NCBI RefSeq assembly: GCF_008807375.1
Contig: NZ_CP043311.1
Coordinates: forward strand, 152,501-216,500
DNA length: 64,000 nt
Source: Pseudomonas lalkuanensis
GTDB lineage: Bacteria; Pseudomonadota; Gammaproteobacteria; Pseudomonadales; Pseudomonadaceae
Reading direction: 5' to 3'
This document shows positions 44,784-53,092 of the stretch, piece after piece. The position numbers and the translations under genes were made by a program. Positions within the stretch are counted from its first letter, which is position 1; each line of letters starts with the position of its first letter. The notes under the pieces are model-generated. The model was not told where the DNA came from. It saw only the letters and a program-made list of their open reading frames with translations, and searched no databases.

Positions 44784-45451
44784 CAGCTGTCCTGCTCATG
44801 CTGGTTGACCCGCGCCTCGAGGCGGCCCTGGAAGTGCGACAGCACGGTGGCCAGCACCCAGTAGATCAGCGCGGCGGCCAGGTACATGGTGAAAATCTCG
44901 AAGGTGCGCGCGGTGATCAGCTGCGCCTGGCGGAACAGCTCCGGCACCTGGATGGTGGCGGCCAGGGCGGTGTCCTTGACCAACGAAATGAAGCTGTTGC
45001 CGAGCGGCGGCAGGGCGGTGCGCGCGGCCTGCGGGAGGATGGCGCGGACCAGGGTCTGGGTGCGGCTCATGCCGATGCTGGCGGCGGCTTCCCATTGGCC
45101 CCGGTCGATGGAGGCGATGGCGGCGCGGAGGATTTCCGAGGTGTAGGCGGCCATGTTCAGCGAGAAGCCGATCAGCGCCGCGGGCAGCGGTTCGAGCTGG
45201 ATGCCCAGCTGCGGCAGGCCGTAATAGATCATGAACAACTGCACCAGCAGCGGCGTGCCACGGAAGAAGGACACATAGATCCGCGAAATCCACTGCAGGG
45301 CGGTGAAACCGTAGAGGCGCATCAGGGCGAGGACGAACCCCAGCAGCAGTCCGAAGAACATGCCGCCGAGGCTCAGTACTACCGTAAAAACCGCGCCCTT
45401 CAACAGGAAGGGCGCGGAATCCAGCGCAAGTTGAAGGCTTGCGTCGATCAT
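44783..45451 (-). CDS. tcyL: L-cystine ABC transporter permease
   Basis: A 222-residue HisM/ArtM-type permease. Spans are visible around 18-48, 55-80, 85-105 and 185-208, and the EAA loop is [24 protein letters not shown] (about 135-158). Overlap of one base with tcyN and four bases with tcyJ shows tight coupling. It forms the membrane channel for the cystine importer. Confidence 0.9.
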   Translation of the reverse strand: MIDASLQLALDSAPFLLKGAVFTVVLSLGGMFFGLLLGFVLALMRLYGFTALQWISRIYVSFFRGTPLLVQLFMIYYGLPQLGIQLEPLPAALIGFSLNMAAYTSEILRAAIASIDRGQWEAAASIGMSRTQTLVRAILPQAARTALPPLGNSFISLVKDTALAATIQVPELFRQAQLITARTFEIFTMYLAAALIYWVLATVLSHFQGRLEARVNQHEQDS

Positions 45452-46245
45452 TGGGTCACGTCAGCCTTGAACCATTTCTCGGAGAGCTTCTTCAGGGTGC
45501 CGTCGGCTTTCAGCTTGGCCAGCGCCTTGTCGATGGCGGCCAGCAGTTCCGGGTTGCCCTTGCGCAGGGCGATGCCGGCTTCCTGGCGGGAGAAGGGTTC
45601 GCCGGTCACGGCCAGCTTGCCACCGGTTTTCTCGACCATTTCGAAGGCGGCCAGGCGGTCCACCAGGATGGCGTCGATGCGGCCGACGTTGAGGTCCTGG
45701 AACTTGGTGGGGTCATCGTCGTAGGTGCGGATGTCGGCCTGCGGGACGTTTTCCTTCAGCCACTGCTCGTAGTTGGTGCCAAGGCCCACGCCGACTTTCT
45801 TGCCAGCCAGGTCGGCAGCGGACTTGATGCCGCCCTCGGTGCCCTTGCGCACCAGCGCCTGGATGCCCGAGACGGTGTAGGGCGTGGAGAAGTCGTACTT
45901 CTTCTTGCGCTCGTCGGAGATGGTCACCTGGTTGATCACCACGTCCAGGCGCTTGGATTCCAGCGCAGCCAGAATGCCGTCCCACTTGGTCGGCTGGAAC
46001 TCGGCCTTCACGCCCAGCTCCTTGGCCAGGGCCTCGGCCAGTTCCACTTCGAAGCCGGTCAGCTTGCCGCTCTCGTCCTGGTAGTTGAAGGGCGGGTAGG
46101 TGCCTTCAAGGCCGACCTTGATAGCGCCTTTCTGCTGGATGTCCTGGAGCAGGTCGGCGGCGGAGCTGGTGCCGACGAAACTGGCGCCGAGCACCAGGCT
46201 CAGGCTGCCGAGGATGAACTGGCGACGCAGGGTAGCAAATGTCAT
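45448..46245 (-). CDS. tcyJ: L-cystine-binding periplasmic protein
   Basis: A 265-residue solute-binding protein of family 3. The signal peptide covers about residues 1-29 (SFVGTSSAADLL). Typical motifs are IKVGLEGTYPPFNYQDESGKLTGFEVELAEALAKELG and the helix-loop WDGILAALESKRLDVVINQVTISDERKKKYDFSTPY. It is upstream of tcyL-tcyN and has an AT-rich promoter region with a palindrome and the CCTAGAgTTG box, so it heads a transcription unit separate from dcyD. Confidence 0.9.
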   Translation of the reverse strand: MTFATLRRQFILGSLSLVLGASFVGTSSAADLLQDIQQKGAIKVGLEGTYPPFNYQDESGKLTGFEVELAEALAKELGVKAEFQPTKWDGILAALESKRLDVVINQVTISDERKKKYDFSTPYTVSGIQALVRKGTEGGIKSAADLAGKKVGVGLGTNYEQWLKENVPQADIRTYDDDPTKFQDLNVGRIDAILVDRLAAFEMVEKTGGKLAVTGEPFSRQEAGIALRKGNPELLAAIDKALAKLKADGTLKKLSEKWFKADVTQ

Positions 46246-46279
46246 ATGAGCCTCACGGGGCAGGTGTCTAAAGGTGGGG

Positions 46280-46332
46280 CAACTCTAGGGATTTGGTTAT
46301 ATGCAATAAAATAATTAAAAATTATTCATTGC
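46280..46332 (-). promoter_or_regulatory. AT-rich promoter region of tcyJLN
   Basis: Between dcyD and tcyJ. On the minus strand ATATAACCA (plus 46294-46302) then CCTAGAGTTG (plus 46280-46289), ending 35 bases before the tcyJ start, the same spacing as at 38762-38783. Just upstream an imperfect palindrome (GCAAT ... AATAATT AAA AATTATT ... ATTGC, 46303-46332) could be a CysB-type activator site. Confidence 0.55.
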
Positions 46333-46356
46333 TTCAAAAAAAAGCATAAGCAGGAG

Positions 46357-47358
46357 TCACGGGGTACCCGCAGGATGATAGGCGAACAACGCGGGGGAGC
46401 CACCGGTGTGCAGGAACAGCACCGGCCCATCGCCTTCGAATGCGTCCTTGGCGATGCCATCCAGCAGGCCGGCGAAGGCCTTGCCGGTGTAGACCGGGTC
46501 CAGCAGCAAGCCTTCGTGGCTGGCGACCTGGCGCACGGCGGCGAGGGTGCCGGCGTTCGGTTCGCCATAGCGCGGGAAGAAGTACTGGTCCCACAACTCC
46601 ACCTTGAGCCCGGCCGGAACCGGTACGCCGAGCAGCTCGGCGGTGCGTTGCAGCAGGCCTTCCACCTTGGGCCGTTGGGTGGCGTCCGGGCGCGATACGG
46701 TGACGCCGACCACGCGCGTGCCGGGCAGGGCGTGTTCCAGTGCCAGGGCGAGGCCGGCATGGGTGCCGGCGCTGCCGGAAGCCAGCACCACGGCGGAGAA
46801 GTGCTCGCCGCTCGCCTTGATCTGTTCGGCCAGTTCCAGGCCGGCACGCACATAGCCCAGCGCGCCCAGGGCGTTGGAGCCGCCGATCGGGACCAGGTAG
46901 GGACGCTTGCCAGCGGCGCGCAGGCGTTCGCCGGTGGCGGCGAGGAGTTCGTCGGCGTTGTCCAGGTTCGGCACGAGTTCGACCTCGGTGCCGAACAGGT
47001 CCAGTAGCAGGCGGTTGCCATTGCCGAGGTAGTTGCTGTCGGAGGTGCCGATGGGGTTTTCCAGCAACGCGACGCAGCCAAGGCCCAGTCGCGCGGCGAG
47101 TGCCGCCGTCTGGCGCACGTGGTTGGACTGGATGGCGCCCGCGGTGACCAGGGTATCGGCCCGCTGGGCCAGGGCGTCGGCGGCGAGGAATTCCAGTTTG
47201 CGCACCTTGTTGCCGCCCAGGGCGAAGGGCGTGATGTCGTCGCGCTTCACGAAGACGTCACGACCAAGCTGGCGTGAGAGCCGCTCCAGCTTCTCCAGCG
47301 GGGTGGGCGAGGGAACCAGTTCCAGGCGGGAAAAGCGGGCGAGGGCGGCGTTGAGCAT
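46357..47358 (-). CDS. dcyD: D-cysteine desulfhydrase
   Basis: A 333-residue fold-type II PLP enzyme that breaks D-cysteine to pyruvate, sulfide and ammonia. The PLP lysine is Lys51 in [10 protein letters not shown] and the substrate motif SNHVRQTAA starts at Ser78. It also resembles ACC deaminase, but the setting next to a cystine importer supports DcyD. It has its own ATG at 47358 and precedes tcyJLN on the same strand. Confidence 0.88.
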   Translation of the reverse strand: MLNAALARFSRLELVPSPTPLEKLERLSRQLGRDVFVKRDDITPFALGGNKVRKLEFLAADALAQRADTLVTAGAIQSNHVRQTAALAARLGLGCVALLENPIGTSDSNYLGNGNRLLLDLFGTEVELVPNLDNADELLAATGERLRAAGKRPYLVPIGGSNALGALGYVRAGLELAEQIKASGEHFSAVVLASGSAGTHAGLALALEHALPGTRVVGVTVSRPDATQRPKVEGLLQRTAELLGVPVPAGLKVELWDQYFFPRYGEPNAGTLAAVRQVASHEGLLLDPVYTGKAFAGLLDGIAKDAFEGDGPVLFLHTGGSPALFAYHPAGTP

Positions 47359-47642
47359 GACAGCGGCTCACTGGGCAGTTGCGAAGCCTGCCACTCTAGT
47401 GAGCCTGCGCTTTGCAGGCAATTCTCAGAGGCGACATGAAAGTACTGGTCAGTCAGGGCGGAGACGGCATCGGGCGACCTGTTCTCATGTCAAAAATGGA
47501 ATATAAAAATAAAAAAATAATATTTGTTAGTTATAAACAATCTTCGTAGTGTCGCCTCAACCCGGCGCACCCGGACCGGGCATCCCAACACTTGCTCGCG
47601 GCTGAAGATCCAGCCGGAGCCGCAGAATCGAAAAGGATCATC

Positions 47643-48425
47643 ATGAAGAAGACCCTGCTGTTGACCGCTCTGGCTGCCGCCCTGTCCGTAACCTTCGCCC
47701 AGGCCGGCGAGAAGCTCGTAGTCGCCGCCACCCCGGTACCCCACGCCGAAATCCTGGAGCTGATCAAACCTCAGCTGGCCAAGGAAGGCGTGGACCTGGA
47801 AGTGAAGGTCTTTACCGACTACGTGCAGCCCAACGTGCAGGTGGACCAGAAGCGTCTGGACGCCAACTATTTCCAGACCAAGCCCTACCTGGACAACTTC
47901 AACAGCGGCAAAGGCACCGACCTGGTGATCGTCAAGGGCGTACACGTCGAGCCCTTCGGCGGCTACTCCAGCAAGTACAAATCCCTGAAAGAGCTGCCGG
48001 ACGGCGCCACCATCGCCCTCCCCAACGAAGGCAGCAACAGCGGCCGCGCCCTGATCCTGCTGCAGAAAGCTGGCGTGCTGAAGCTGAAGGATCCGAAGAA
48101 CGCCCTGGCCACCCCCAGGGACATCGCCGAGAACCCGCACAACTTCAAGTTCAAGGAACTGGAGTCGGCCCTGCTGCCGCGTGTGCTGGACCAGGTCGAC
48201 CTGGCCCTGATCAACACCAACTACGCGCTGGAAGCCAAGCTGAACCCGACCAGGGACGCGCTGGTGCTAGAAGACCGCACCTCGCCCTACGTGAACTACC
48301 TGGTGGCCCGTCCGGACAACAAGGACAGCGACGCCATCAAGAAACTCTCCGCCGCGCTGACCAGCCCGGAGGTGAAAGCCTTCATCGAGCAGAAGTACTC
48401 CGGCGCGGTCGTGCCGGCGTTCTGA
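47643..48425 (+). CDS. MetQ/NlpA-family binding protein
   Basis: A 260-residue solute-binding protein of the methionine-uptake family. The signal peptide is MKKTLLLTALAAALSVTFAQA. Unlike most MetQ proteins it has no lipobox cysteine, so it should be a free periplasmic protein. Family motifs include VAATPVPHAEILE, DYVQPNVQVDQKRLDANYFQTKPYLD and ALINTNYALEA. No ABC permease or ATPase lies next to it, so it must use a transporter encoded elsewhere. AAGGA precedes the ATG; the AT-rich upstream stretch (47495-47540) resembles other sulfur promoters here. Methionine or a related compound is the likely ligand. Confidence 0.85.
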   Translation: MKKTLLLTALAAALSVTFAQAGEKLVVAATPVPHAEILELIKPQLAKEGVDLEVKVFTDYVQPNVQVDQKRLDANYFQTKPYLDNFNSGKGTDLVIVKGVHVEPFGGYSSKYKSLKELPDGATIALPNEGSNSGRALILLQKAGVLKLKDPKNALATPRDIAENPHNFKFKELESALLPRVLDQVDLALINTNYALEAKLNPTRDALVLEDRTSPYVNYLVARPDNKDSDAIKKLSAALTSPEVKAFIEQKYSGAVVPAF

Positions 48426-48470
48426 TCACCTGCTAGCCACGGTGGCGCACCGGCCAGTGCGCCCCTCCTC

Positions 48471-48510
48471 ACGCCGACGAGTCTCGACTATCGTCGGCGT
48501 TCTTTTTTTC
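48471..48510 (+). terminator. Terminator after the MetQ-like gene
   Basis: Perfect ACGCCGACGA / TCGTCGGCGT stem with a 10-base loop, followed by TCTTTTTTT. It lies 46 bases beyond the stop codon. Confidence 0.9.
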
Positions 48511-48533
48511 GGGGCGGATCGAGTCTTCTTGTG

Positions 48534-48625
48534 GGAGCGAATTCATTCGCGACAGGACCGCGAAGCGGGCCAGATCTGATTGGCAGGCCTTCGGCCTGCT
48601 TCGCGAATAAATTCGCTCCTACACG
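48534..48625. repeat. REP-like element, long form
   Basis: Left arm GTGGGAGCGAATTCATTCGCGA and right arm TTCGCGAATAAATTCGCTCCTAC, with an inner AGGCCTTCGGCCT hairpin. Its right end lies about 36 bases before the start codon of the next gene. It is one of the four good copies of this family in the window. Confidence 0.8.
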
Positions 48626-48660
48626 CGTTCCAATCCGCCTCCTGCCTTGGAGGCATTCCC

Positions 48661-49851
48661 ATGTCCACTCCCAAACCCGGCCTTTCCACCCGTTCCGTCC
48701 ACAGCGGCAACGAGGTCGACCGCAGGATGGTCACCCGGCCCAAGACCCTGCCGATCTACGAATCCTCGGTGTTCGTCTACGACTCGCTGGAGCAGGTGGA
48801 CGACTTCCTCGCCGGCAACCCCGACAACTACATGTACACCCGCATCGCCAACCCCAACCAGGCGGCGCTGGAAGAGCTGCTGTGTGCACTGGAAGGCGGC
48901 GAAGCGGCGTTGTTCTCCGCGTCCGGCATGGCCTCGGTGAGCGCGGCGCTGCTGGGCCGGCTGAATGCCGGTGACCACCTGATCGCCAGCCGCGAGCTGT
49001 ACGGCACCACCCAGAGCCTGATCCAGAAGGAGCTGGCGCGCTTCGGCATCACCGCCACCCTGGTGGAGATCAACGACCTGGCGGCGGTGGAAGCAGCCAT
49101 CACCCCGGCAACGAAACTCATCTACACCGAAACCGCCTCCAACCCGCTGGTGCGGGTCAGCGATGTGCCGGCGCTGGCGAAGCTGGCCAGGGCGCGCGGC
49201 CTGAAGCTGCTGGTGGACAACACCTTCCTCTCGCCCGCGCTCTACATCCCGCTGGCCGAGGGCGCCGACCTGGTGCTGCACAGCACCACCAAGTACCTCA
49301 ACGGCCATAGCGACGCCACTGGCGGCATTCTGGTTGGCGATGCCGAGTGGATCGCCCAGGCGCGCCGCTTCCAGATCAATGCCGGGGGCAGCGCCAGTCC
49401 CTTCGAAGCCTGGCTGACCTTCCGTGGCGCCAAGACCCTCGCCCTGCGCATGAAGGCCCACTCGGCCAACGCCCAGGCCCTGGCCGAAGCCCTGGAAGCC
49501 CACCCGAAGGTGGCTCGGGTGTTCTACCCCGGCCTGCCGTCCCACCCGGATTACGCCCTGGCTCAGCGTCTGTTCCCCAAGGGCGCCTCGGGCATGCTCA
49601 GCTTCACCCTGCACGGCGGCCTGGCCGAGGTGGACGCGCTGATCCGTGCCCTGAACAACACCGCCTTCGCGCCGTCGCTCGCGGGCGTGGCCAGCAGCAT
49701 CACCCACCCCGGCAAGACCTCCCATCGCGCCCTGTCGCCGGAAGCCCTGGCGGAACTGGATATCCACGACGGCACCATTCGCGTGTCGGTGGGTATCGAG
49801 GATGCGGCGGATATCGTTCAGGACTTCGTGCAGGCGTTGGATAGCCTCTGA
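48661..49851 (+). CDS. Cys/Met-metabolism PLP-dependent enzyme
   Basis: A 396-residue trans-sulfuration-type enzyme (cystathionine gamma-synthase / gamma-lyase / methionine gamma-lyase group). The PLP lysine is Lys211 in LHSTTKYLNGHSD, Asp186 binds the ring nitrogen in LLVDNTFLSP, and YMYTRIANPNQAALEELL carries the phosphate-binding Tyr-Arg pair. Homologues release thiols from cysteine or methionine derivatives or make cystathionine; the exact reaction is uncertain. GGAGG lies seven bases upstream of the ATG. It follows a MetQ-like binding protein, suggesting joint use of a methionine-type compound, though a terminator separates them. Confidence 0.85.
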   Translation: MSTPKPGLSTRSVHSGNEVDRRMVTRPKTLPIYESSVFVYDSLEQVDDFLAGNPDNYMYTRIANPNQAALEELLCALEGGEAALFSASGMASVSAALLGRLNAGDHLIASRELYGTTQSLIQKELARFGITATLVEINDLAAVEAAITPATKLIYTETASNPLVRVSDVPALAKLARARGLKLLVDNTFLSPALYIPLAEGADLVLHSTTKYLNGHSDATGGILVGDAEWIAQARRFQINAGGSASPFEAWLTFRGAKTLALRMKAHSANAQALAEALEAHPKVARVFYPGLPSHPDYALAQRLFPKGASGMLSFTLHGGLAEVDALIRALNNTAFAPSLAGVASSITHPGKTSHRALSPEALAELDIHDGTIRVSVGIEDAADIVQDFVQALDSL

Positions 49852-49875
49852 GGTGCGCGTTCTTGTGGGTCTTCT

Positions 49876-49964
49876 TGTGGGAGCGAATTCATTCGCGATG
49901 AACCGCGCAGCGGTCGCTATTGGCAGGCCTTTGGCCTGCTTTCGCAAATGAATTCGCTCCCACA
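49876..49964. repeat. REP-like element, long form
   Basis: GTGGGAGCGAATTCATTCGCGA on the left and TTCGCAAATGAATTCGCTCCCAC on the right, with an internal AGGCCTTTGGCCT hairpin. Almost identical in layout to 48534-48625. The two copies flank the PLP-enzyme gene. Confidence 0.8.
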
Positions 49965-50046
49965 TCCGTCCTCAGCGGGCTGCCATAACCTTATTCGATA
50001 AAAGTATTTCACTGCGCGTTCTTATGCTCGCTATTCTCTCGCCACA

Positions 50047-50062
50047 ACTTGTTATAACAAGT
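50047..50062. promoter_or_regulatory. Perfect palindrome, probable GntR/HutC operator
   Basis: ACTTGTTATAACAAGT, a perfect 16-bp palindrome, 23 bases before the start of the GntR-type regulator gene that heads the operon. Similar AT-centred palindromes are bound by HutC-subfamily regulators. It probably gives autoregulation of the whole eight-gene unit. Confidence 0.75.
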
Positions 50063-50085
50063 AAGGATCGCGAGCGAACAACGAC

Positions 50086-50835
50086 ATGGCCGAACTGCTT
50101 CCCCTCTCCCCGGTACCGCTCTACAGCCAGCTCAAGGAGCTTCTGCGCGGGCGCATCCTCGACGGCACCTACCCGCCTCACAGCCGCATGCCTTCGGAAA
50201 GCGAGCTGGGCAAGGCGTGCAACGTCAGCCGCATCACCGTACGCCAGGCGCTGGGTGATCTGCAGAAGGAAGGCCTGATCTTCAAGATCCACGGCAAGGG
50301 CACCTTCGTCGCCAAGCCAAAGGCTTTCCAGAACGTCAGCACCCTCCAGGGCCTGGCCGAGTCCATGACCCAGATGGGCTACGAGGTGCTCAACCGACTG
50401 CGCAGCTTCAAGCACGTGCCGGCCAGTGCCCTGGTGGCGGCGCGCCTGCAGGTGGAGGAAGGCAGCCCGGTGACCGAAATCCGCCGTGTGCGCCTGATCA
50501 ACCGTGAGCCGGTCTCCCTGGAAGTCACCTGGTTGCCGAAGGCGGTGGGCGAGAAGCTGGAGAAGGCCGACCTCGCCACCCGCGACATCTTCCTCATCCT
50601 CGAGAACGACTGCGGCATTCCCCTCGGTCATGCCGATCTGGCCATCGATGCGGTGCTCGCCGACGACGACCTGACCCAGGCGCTGGAAGTGCAAGAGGGC
50701 TCGCCGATCATGCGCATCGAGCGCCTCACCCACGCCGCCGACGGCACGCCGCTGGACTTCGAACACCTTTACTACCGCGGCGATGCCTTCCAGTACCGCC
50801 TGCGCATCGACCGCCAGAAGGGACCCCAGGCATGA
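50086..50835 (+). CDS. GntR-family regulator, HutC/UTRA type
   Basis: A 249-residue regulator with a winged HTH at residues 10-72 (YSQLKELLRGRILDGTYPPHSRMPSESELGKACNVSRITVRQALGDLQKEGLI) and a UTRA ligand-binding domain at about 90-240. It is first in the operon and overlaps the next gene by four bases (ATGA). That coupling means regulator and enzyme genes are made together and the regulator probably senses the imported compound or its product. The known asf genes are reported with a LysR regulator instead. Confidence 0.88.
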   Translation: MAELLPLSPVPLYSQLKELLRGRILDGTYPPHSRMPSESELGKACNVSRITVRQALGDLQKEGLIFKIHGKGTFVAKPKAFQNVSTLQGLAESMTQMGYEVLNRLRSFKHVPASALVAARLQVEEGSPVTEIRRVRLINREPVSLEVTWLPKAVGEKLEKADLATRDIFLILENDCGIPLGHADLAIDAVLADDDLTQALEVQEGSPIMRIERLTHAADGTPLDFEHLYYRGDAFQYRLRIDRQKGPQA

Positions 50836-52559
50836 GCACCCGAGAACAGGAATACGACATCGTCGTCATCGGCGGTGGCACCGCCGGCCCCATGGCCGCC
50901 ATCAAGGCCAAGGAAAAGAACCGCGAGCTGCGCGTGCTGCTGCTGGACAAGGCCAACGTCAAGCGCAGCGGCGCCATCAGCATGGGCATGGACGGCCTGA
51001 ACAACGCCATCATCCCGGGCCACGCGACGCCCGAGCAGTACACCAAGGAAATCACCATCGCCAACGACGGCATCGTCAACCAGGCGACCGTGCATGCCTA
51101 CGCCACCCACAGTTTCCAAACCATCGAGCAACTGGACCGCTGGGGTGTGAAGTTCGAGAAGGACGAGACCGGCGACTACGCGGTGAAGAAGGTCCACCAC
51201 ATGGGCGCCTACGTGCTGCCGATGCCCGAGGGGCACGACATCAAGAAGGTGCTCTACCGCCAGCTCAAGCGTGCGCGGGTGGAGATCAGCAACCGTATCG
51301 TCTGCACCCGGCTGCTGCTGGATGGCGAGGGTGCGGCGAGCGGGGTAATGGGCTTCGACTGCCGCAGCGGCGAGTTCCGGGTGATCCGCGCCAAGGCGGT
51401 GATCCTTGCCTGTGGCGCCGCTGGCCGCCTCGGCCTGCCGTCTTCCGGCTACCTGATGGGCACCTACGAGAACCCCACCAATGCCGGCGACGGTTACGCC
51501 ATGGCGTATCACGCCGGGGCGGAGCTTTCGAACCTGGAGTGCTTCCAGATCAACCCGCTGATCAAGGACTACAACGGCCCGGCCTGCGCCTACGTCACCG
51601 GCCCCCTGGGCGGCTATACCGCCAACAGCAAGGGCGAGCGCTTCATCGAGTGCGACTACTGGAGCGGCCAGATGATGTGGGAGTTCCACCAGGAGCTCGA
51701 AGGCGGCAACGGCCCGGTGTTCCTCAAGCTCGATCACCTGGCCGAGGAAACCATCCAGACGATCGAGGAAATCCTCCACAGCAACGAGCGTCCCAGCCGT
51801 GGTCAATTCCACGCCAACCGGGGCACCGACTACCGCTCGCAGATGGTCGAGATGCACATCTCCGAGATCGGCTTCTGCTCCGGGCATTCGGCCTCGGGCG
51901 TCTGGGTCAACGAGAAGGCCGAAACGTCGGTGAAAGGGTTGTACGCGGCGGGCGACATGGCGGCAGTGCCGCACAACTACATGCTCGGCGCCTTCACCTA
52001 CGGCTGGTTCGCCGGGGTCAACGCGGCGGACTACGTGGCCGGTCGCGACTTCGCCGAAGTCGATGCCGTGCAGGTGGAGCGCGAGCGGGCGCGGGTCTTC
52101 GCACCGCTGGAGCGCGAGCACGGCCTGCCGCCGGCCCAGGTGGAATACAAGCTGCGGCGCATGGTGAATGACTACCTGCAGCCGCCCAAGGTGACCAAGA
52201 AGATGGAAATCGGCCTCGCGCGTTTCGCCGAGATCGAACGGGACCTGGCGCAGATGAAGGCCAGCAATCCCCACGAACTGATGCGCGCAATGGAAGTGGC
52301 GGTGATCCGCGACTGCGCCGAAATGGCTGCCCGCGCATCGCTGTTCCGTGCCGAAAGCCGCTGGGGCCTGTACCACCATCGTGTGGACTTCCCCGAACGC
52401 AACGACGCCGAGTGGTTTTGCCATTGCCACCTGAAGAAGGGCGAGGACGGCCGCATGACCAGCTTCAAGAAAGCCGTGGAGCCCTACCTGATCCCGCTGG
52501 ATGCGGAAGAGCAGCAGGCCTACGACCGCCTGCGAGTGAAGGCCGAAGCGGCAGCGTAG
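50832..52559 (+). CDS. FAD-dependent oxidoreductase of the AprA/FrdA superfamily
   Basis: A 575-residue flavoprotein. The FAD loop GGGTAG is at 14-19 and the C-terminal FAD motif GLYAAGDMAAVPHNYMLGAFTYGWFAGVNAA at about 376-406. The middle part (NPTNAGDGYAMAYHAGAELSNLECFQINP) has the superfamily capping fold as in fumarate reductase and adenylylsulfate reductase alpha subunits. The next gene is a two-cluster ferredoxin, the partner AprA needs (AprB). Similar flavoprotein plus ferredoxin genes are known as asfA and asfB in aryl-sulfonate desulfurisation of P. putida (recalled). Its actual substrate is unknown. It has no signal peptide, so it acts in the cytoplasm. Confidence 0.8.
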   Translation: MSTREQEYDIVVIGGGTAGPMAAIKAKEKNRELRVLLLDKANVKRSGAISMGMDGLNNAIIPGHATPEQYTKEITIANDGIVNQATVHAYATHSFQTIEQLDRWGVKFEKDETGDYAVKKVHHMGAYVLPMPEGHDIKKVLYRQLKRARVEISNRIVCTRLLLDGEGAASGVMGFDCRSGEFRVIRAKAVILACGAAGRLGLPSSGYLMGTYENPTNAGDGYAMAYHAGAELSNLECFQINPLIKDYNGPACAYVTGPLGGYTANSKGERFIECDYWSGQMMWEFHQELEGGNGPVFLKLDHLAEETIQTIEEILHSNERPSRGQFHANRGTDYRSQMVEMHISEIGFCSGHSASGVWVNEKAETSVKGLYAAGDMAAVPHNYMLGAFTYGWFAGVNAADYVAGRDFAEVDAVQVERERARVFAPLEREHGLPPAQVEYKLRRMVNDYLQPPKVTKKMEIGLARFAEIERDLAQMKASNPHELMRAMEVAVIRDCAEMAARASLFRAESRWGLYHHRVDFPERNDAEWFCHCHLKKGEDGRMTSFKKAVEPYLIPLDAEEQQAYDRLRVKAEAAA

Positions 52560-52660
52560 GTTGGTGCAGAGCGAAGCGAAGCCCAACAACCGGTTCGCAG
52601 AACCGGCCAGCGGATGAAAGCGGGAGTGCGCTGCGCTCTTCGCGGCTGAAGCCGCTCCCA
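52559..52660. repeat. Intergenic repeats inside the operon
   Basis: GTAGGTTGGTGCAGAGCGAAGCGAAGCCCAAC at the left matches the inverted element in the tauC-tauD gap (60590); at the right, CTTCGCGGCTGAAGCCGCTCCCACC is a REP variant. They fill most of the gap between flavoprotein and ferredoxin genes and may lower or modulate downstream expression. Confidence 0.6.
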
Positions 52661-52704
52661 CCAAAGAGCAAGCCGAGAGCCCCAGGCTCCGAGGAAATCG
52701 TGAA

Positions 52705-52950
52705 ATGGCCCATCAACCCCAGGAAATCTTCTTCCGCAGCAGCGCGCCGGTGACCATCGACGAAGACAAGTGCATCGCCGAAAAGGGCTGCACCGTTTGC
52801 GTCGAGGTCTGCCCGATGGACCTTCTGGCCATCAACCCGGCCACCCAGAAGGCCTACATGGCCTTCGACGAATGCTGGTACTGCATGCCCTGCGAGAAGG
52901 ACTGCCCGACTGGCGCGGTGAAGGTGGAGATTCCTTATCTGCTGCGCTGA
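52705..52950 (+). CDS. Two-cluster 4Fe-4S ferredoxin
   Basis: An 81-residue electron carrier. The first cluster uses Cys23, Cys29, Cys32 and Cys36 (C-x5-C-x2-C-x3-CP), the second Cys57, Cys60, Cys63 and Cys67 (CWYCMPCEKDCP). The cluster motifs differ from simple bacterial ferredoxins and resemble AprB, in keeping with its AprA-like neighbour. It likely passes electrons to or from the flavoprotein. GAGGA lies upstream of the ATG at 52705. Confidence 0.88.
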   Translation: MAHQPQEIFFRSSAPVTIDEDKCIAEKGCTVCVEVCPMDLLAINPATQKAYMAFDECWYCMPCEKDCPTGAVKVEIPYLLR

Positions 52951-53092
52951 CCGAGTGTCCCTACCCAAAACCAGAAAGCAAAAGCCATCCGGCCAACCCC
53001 CGGACGCCTCACCTGAAAGCCCCCTCGTTTCCCACCACCCGACCACGTGGCGGAGACGATTCCAATACTCATGATTCGAGGGGAAAAAACCC

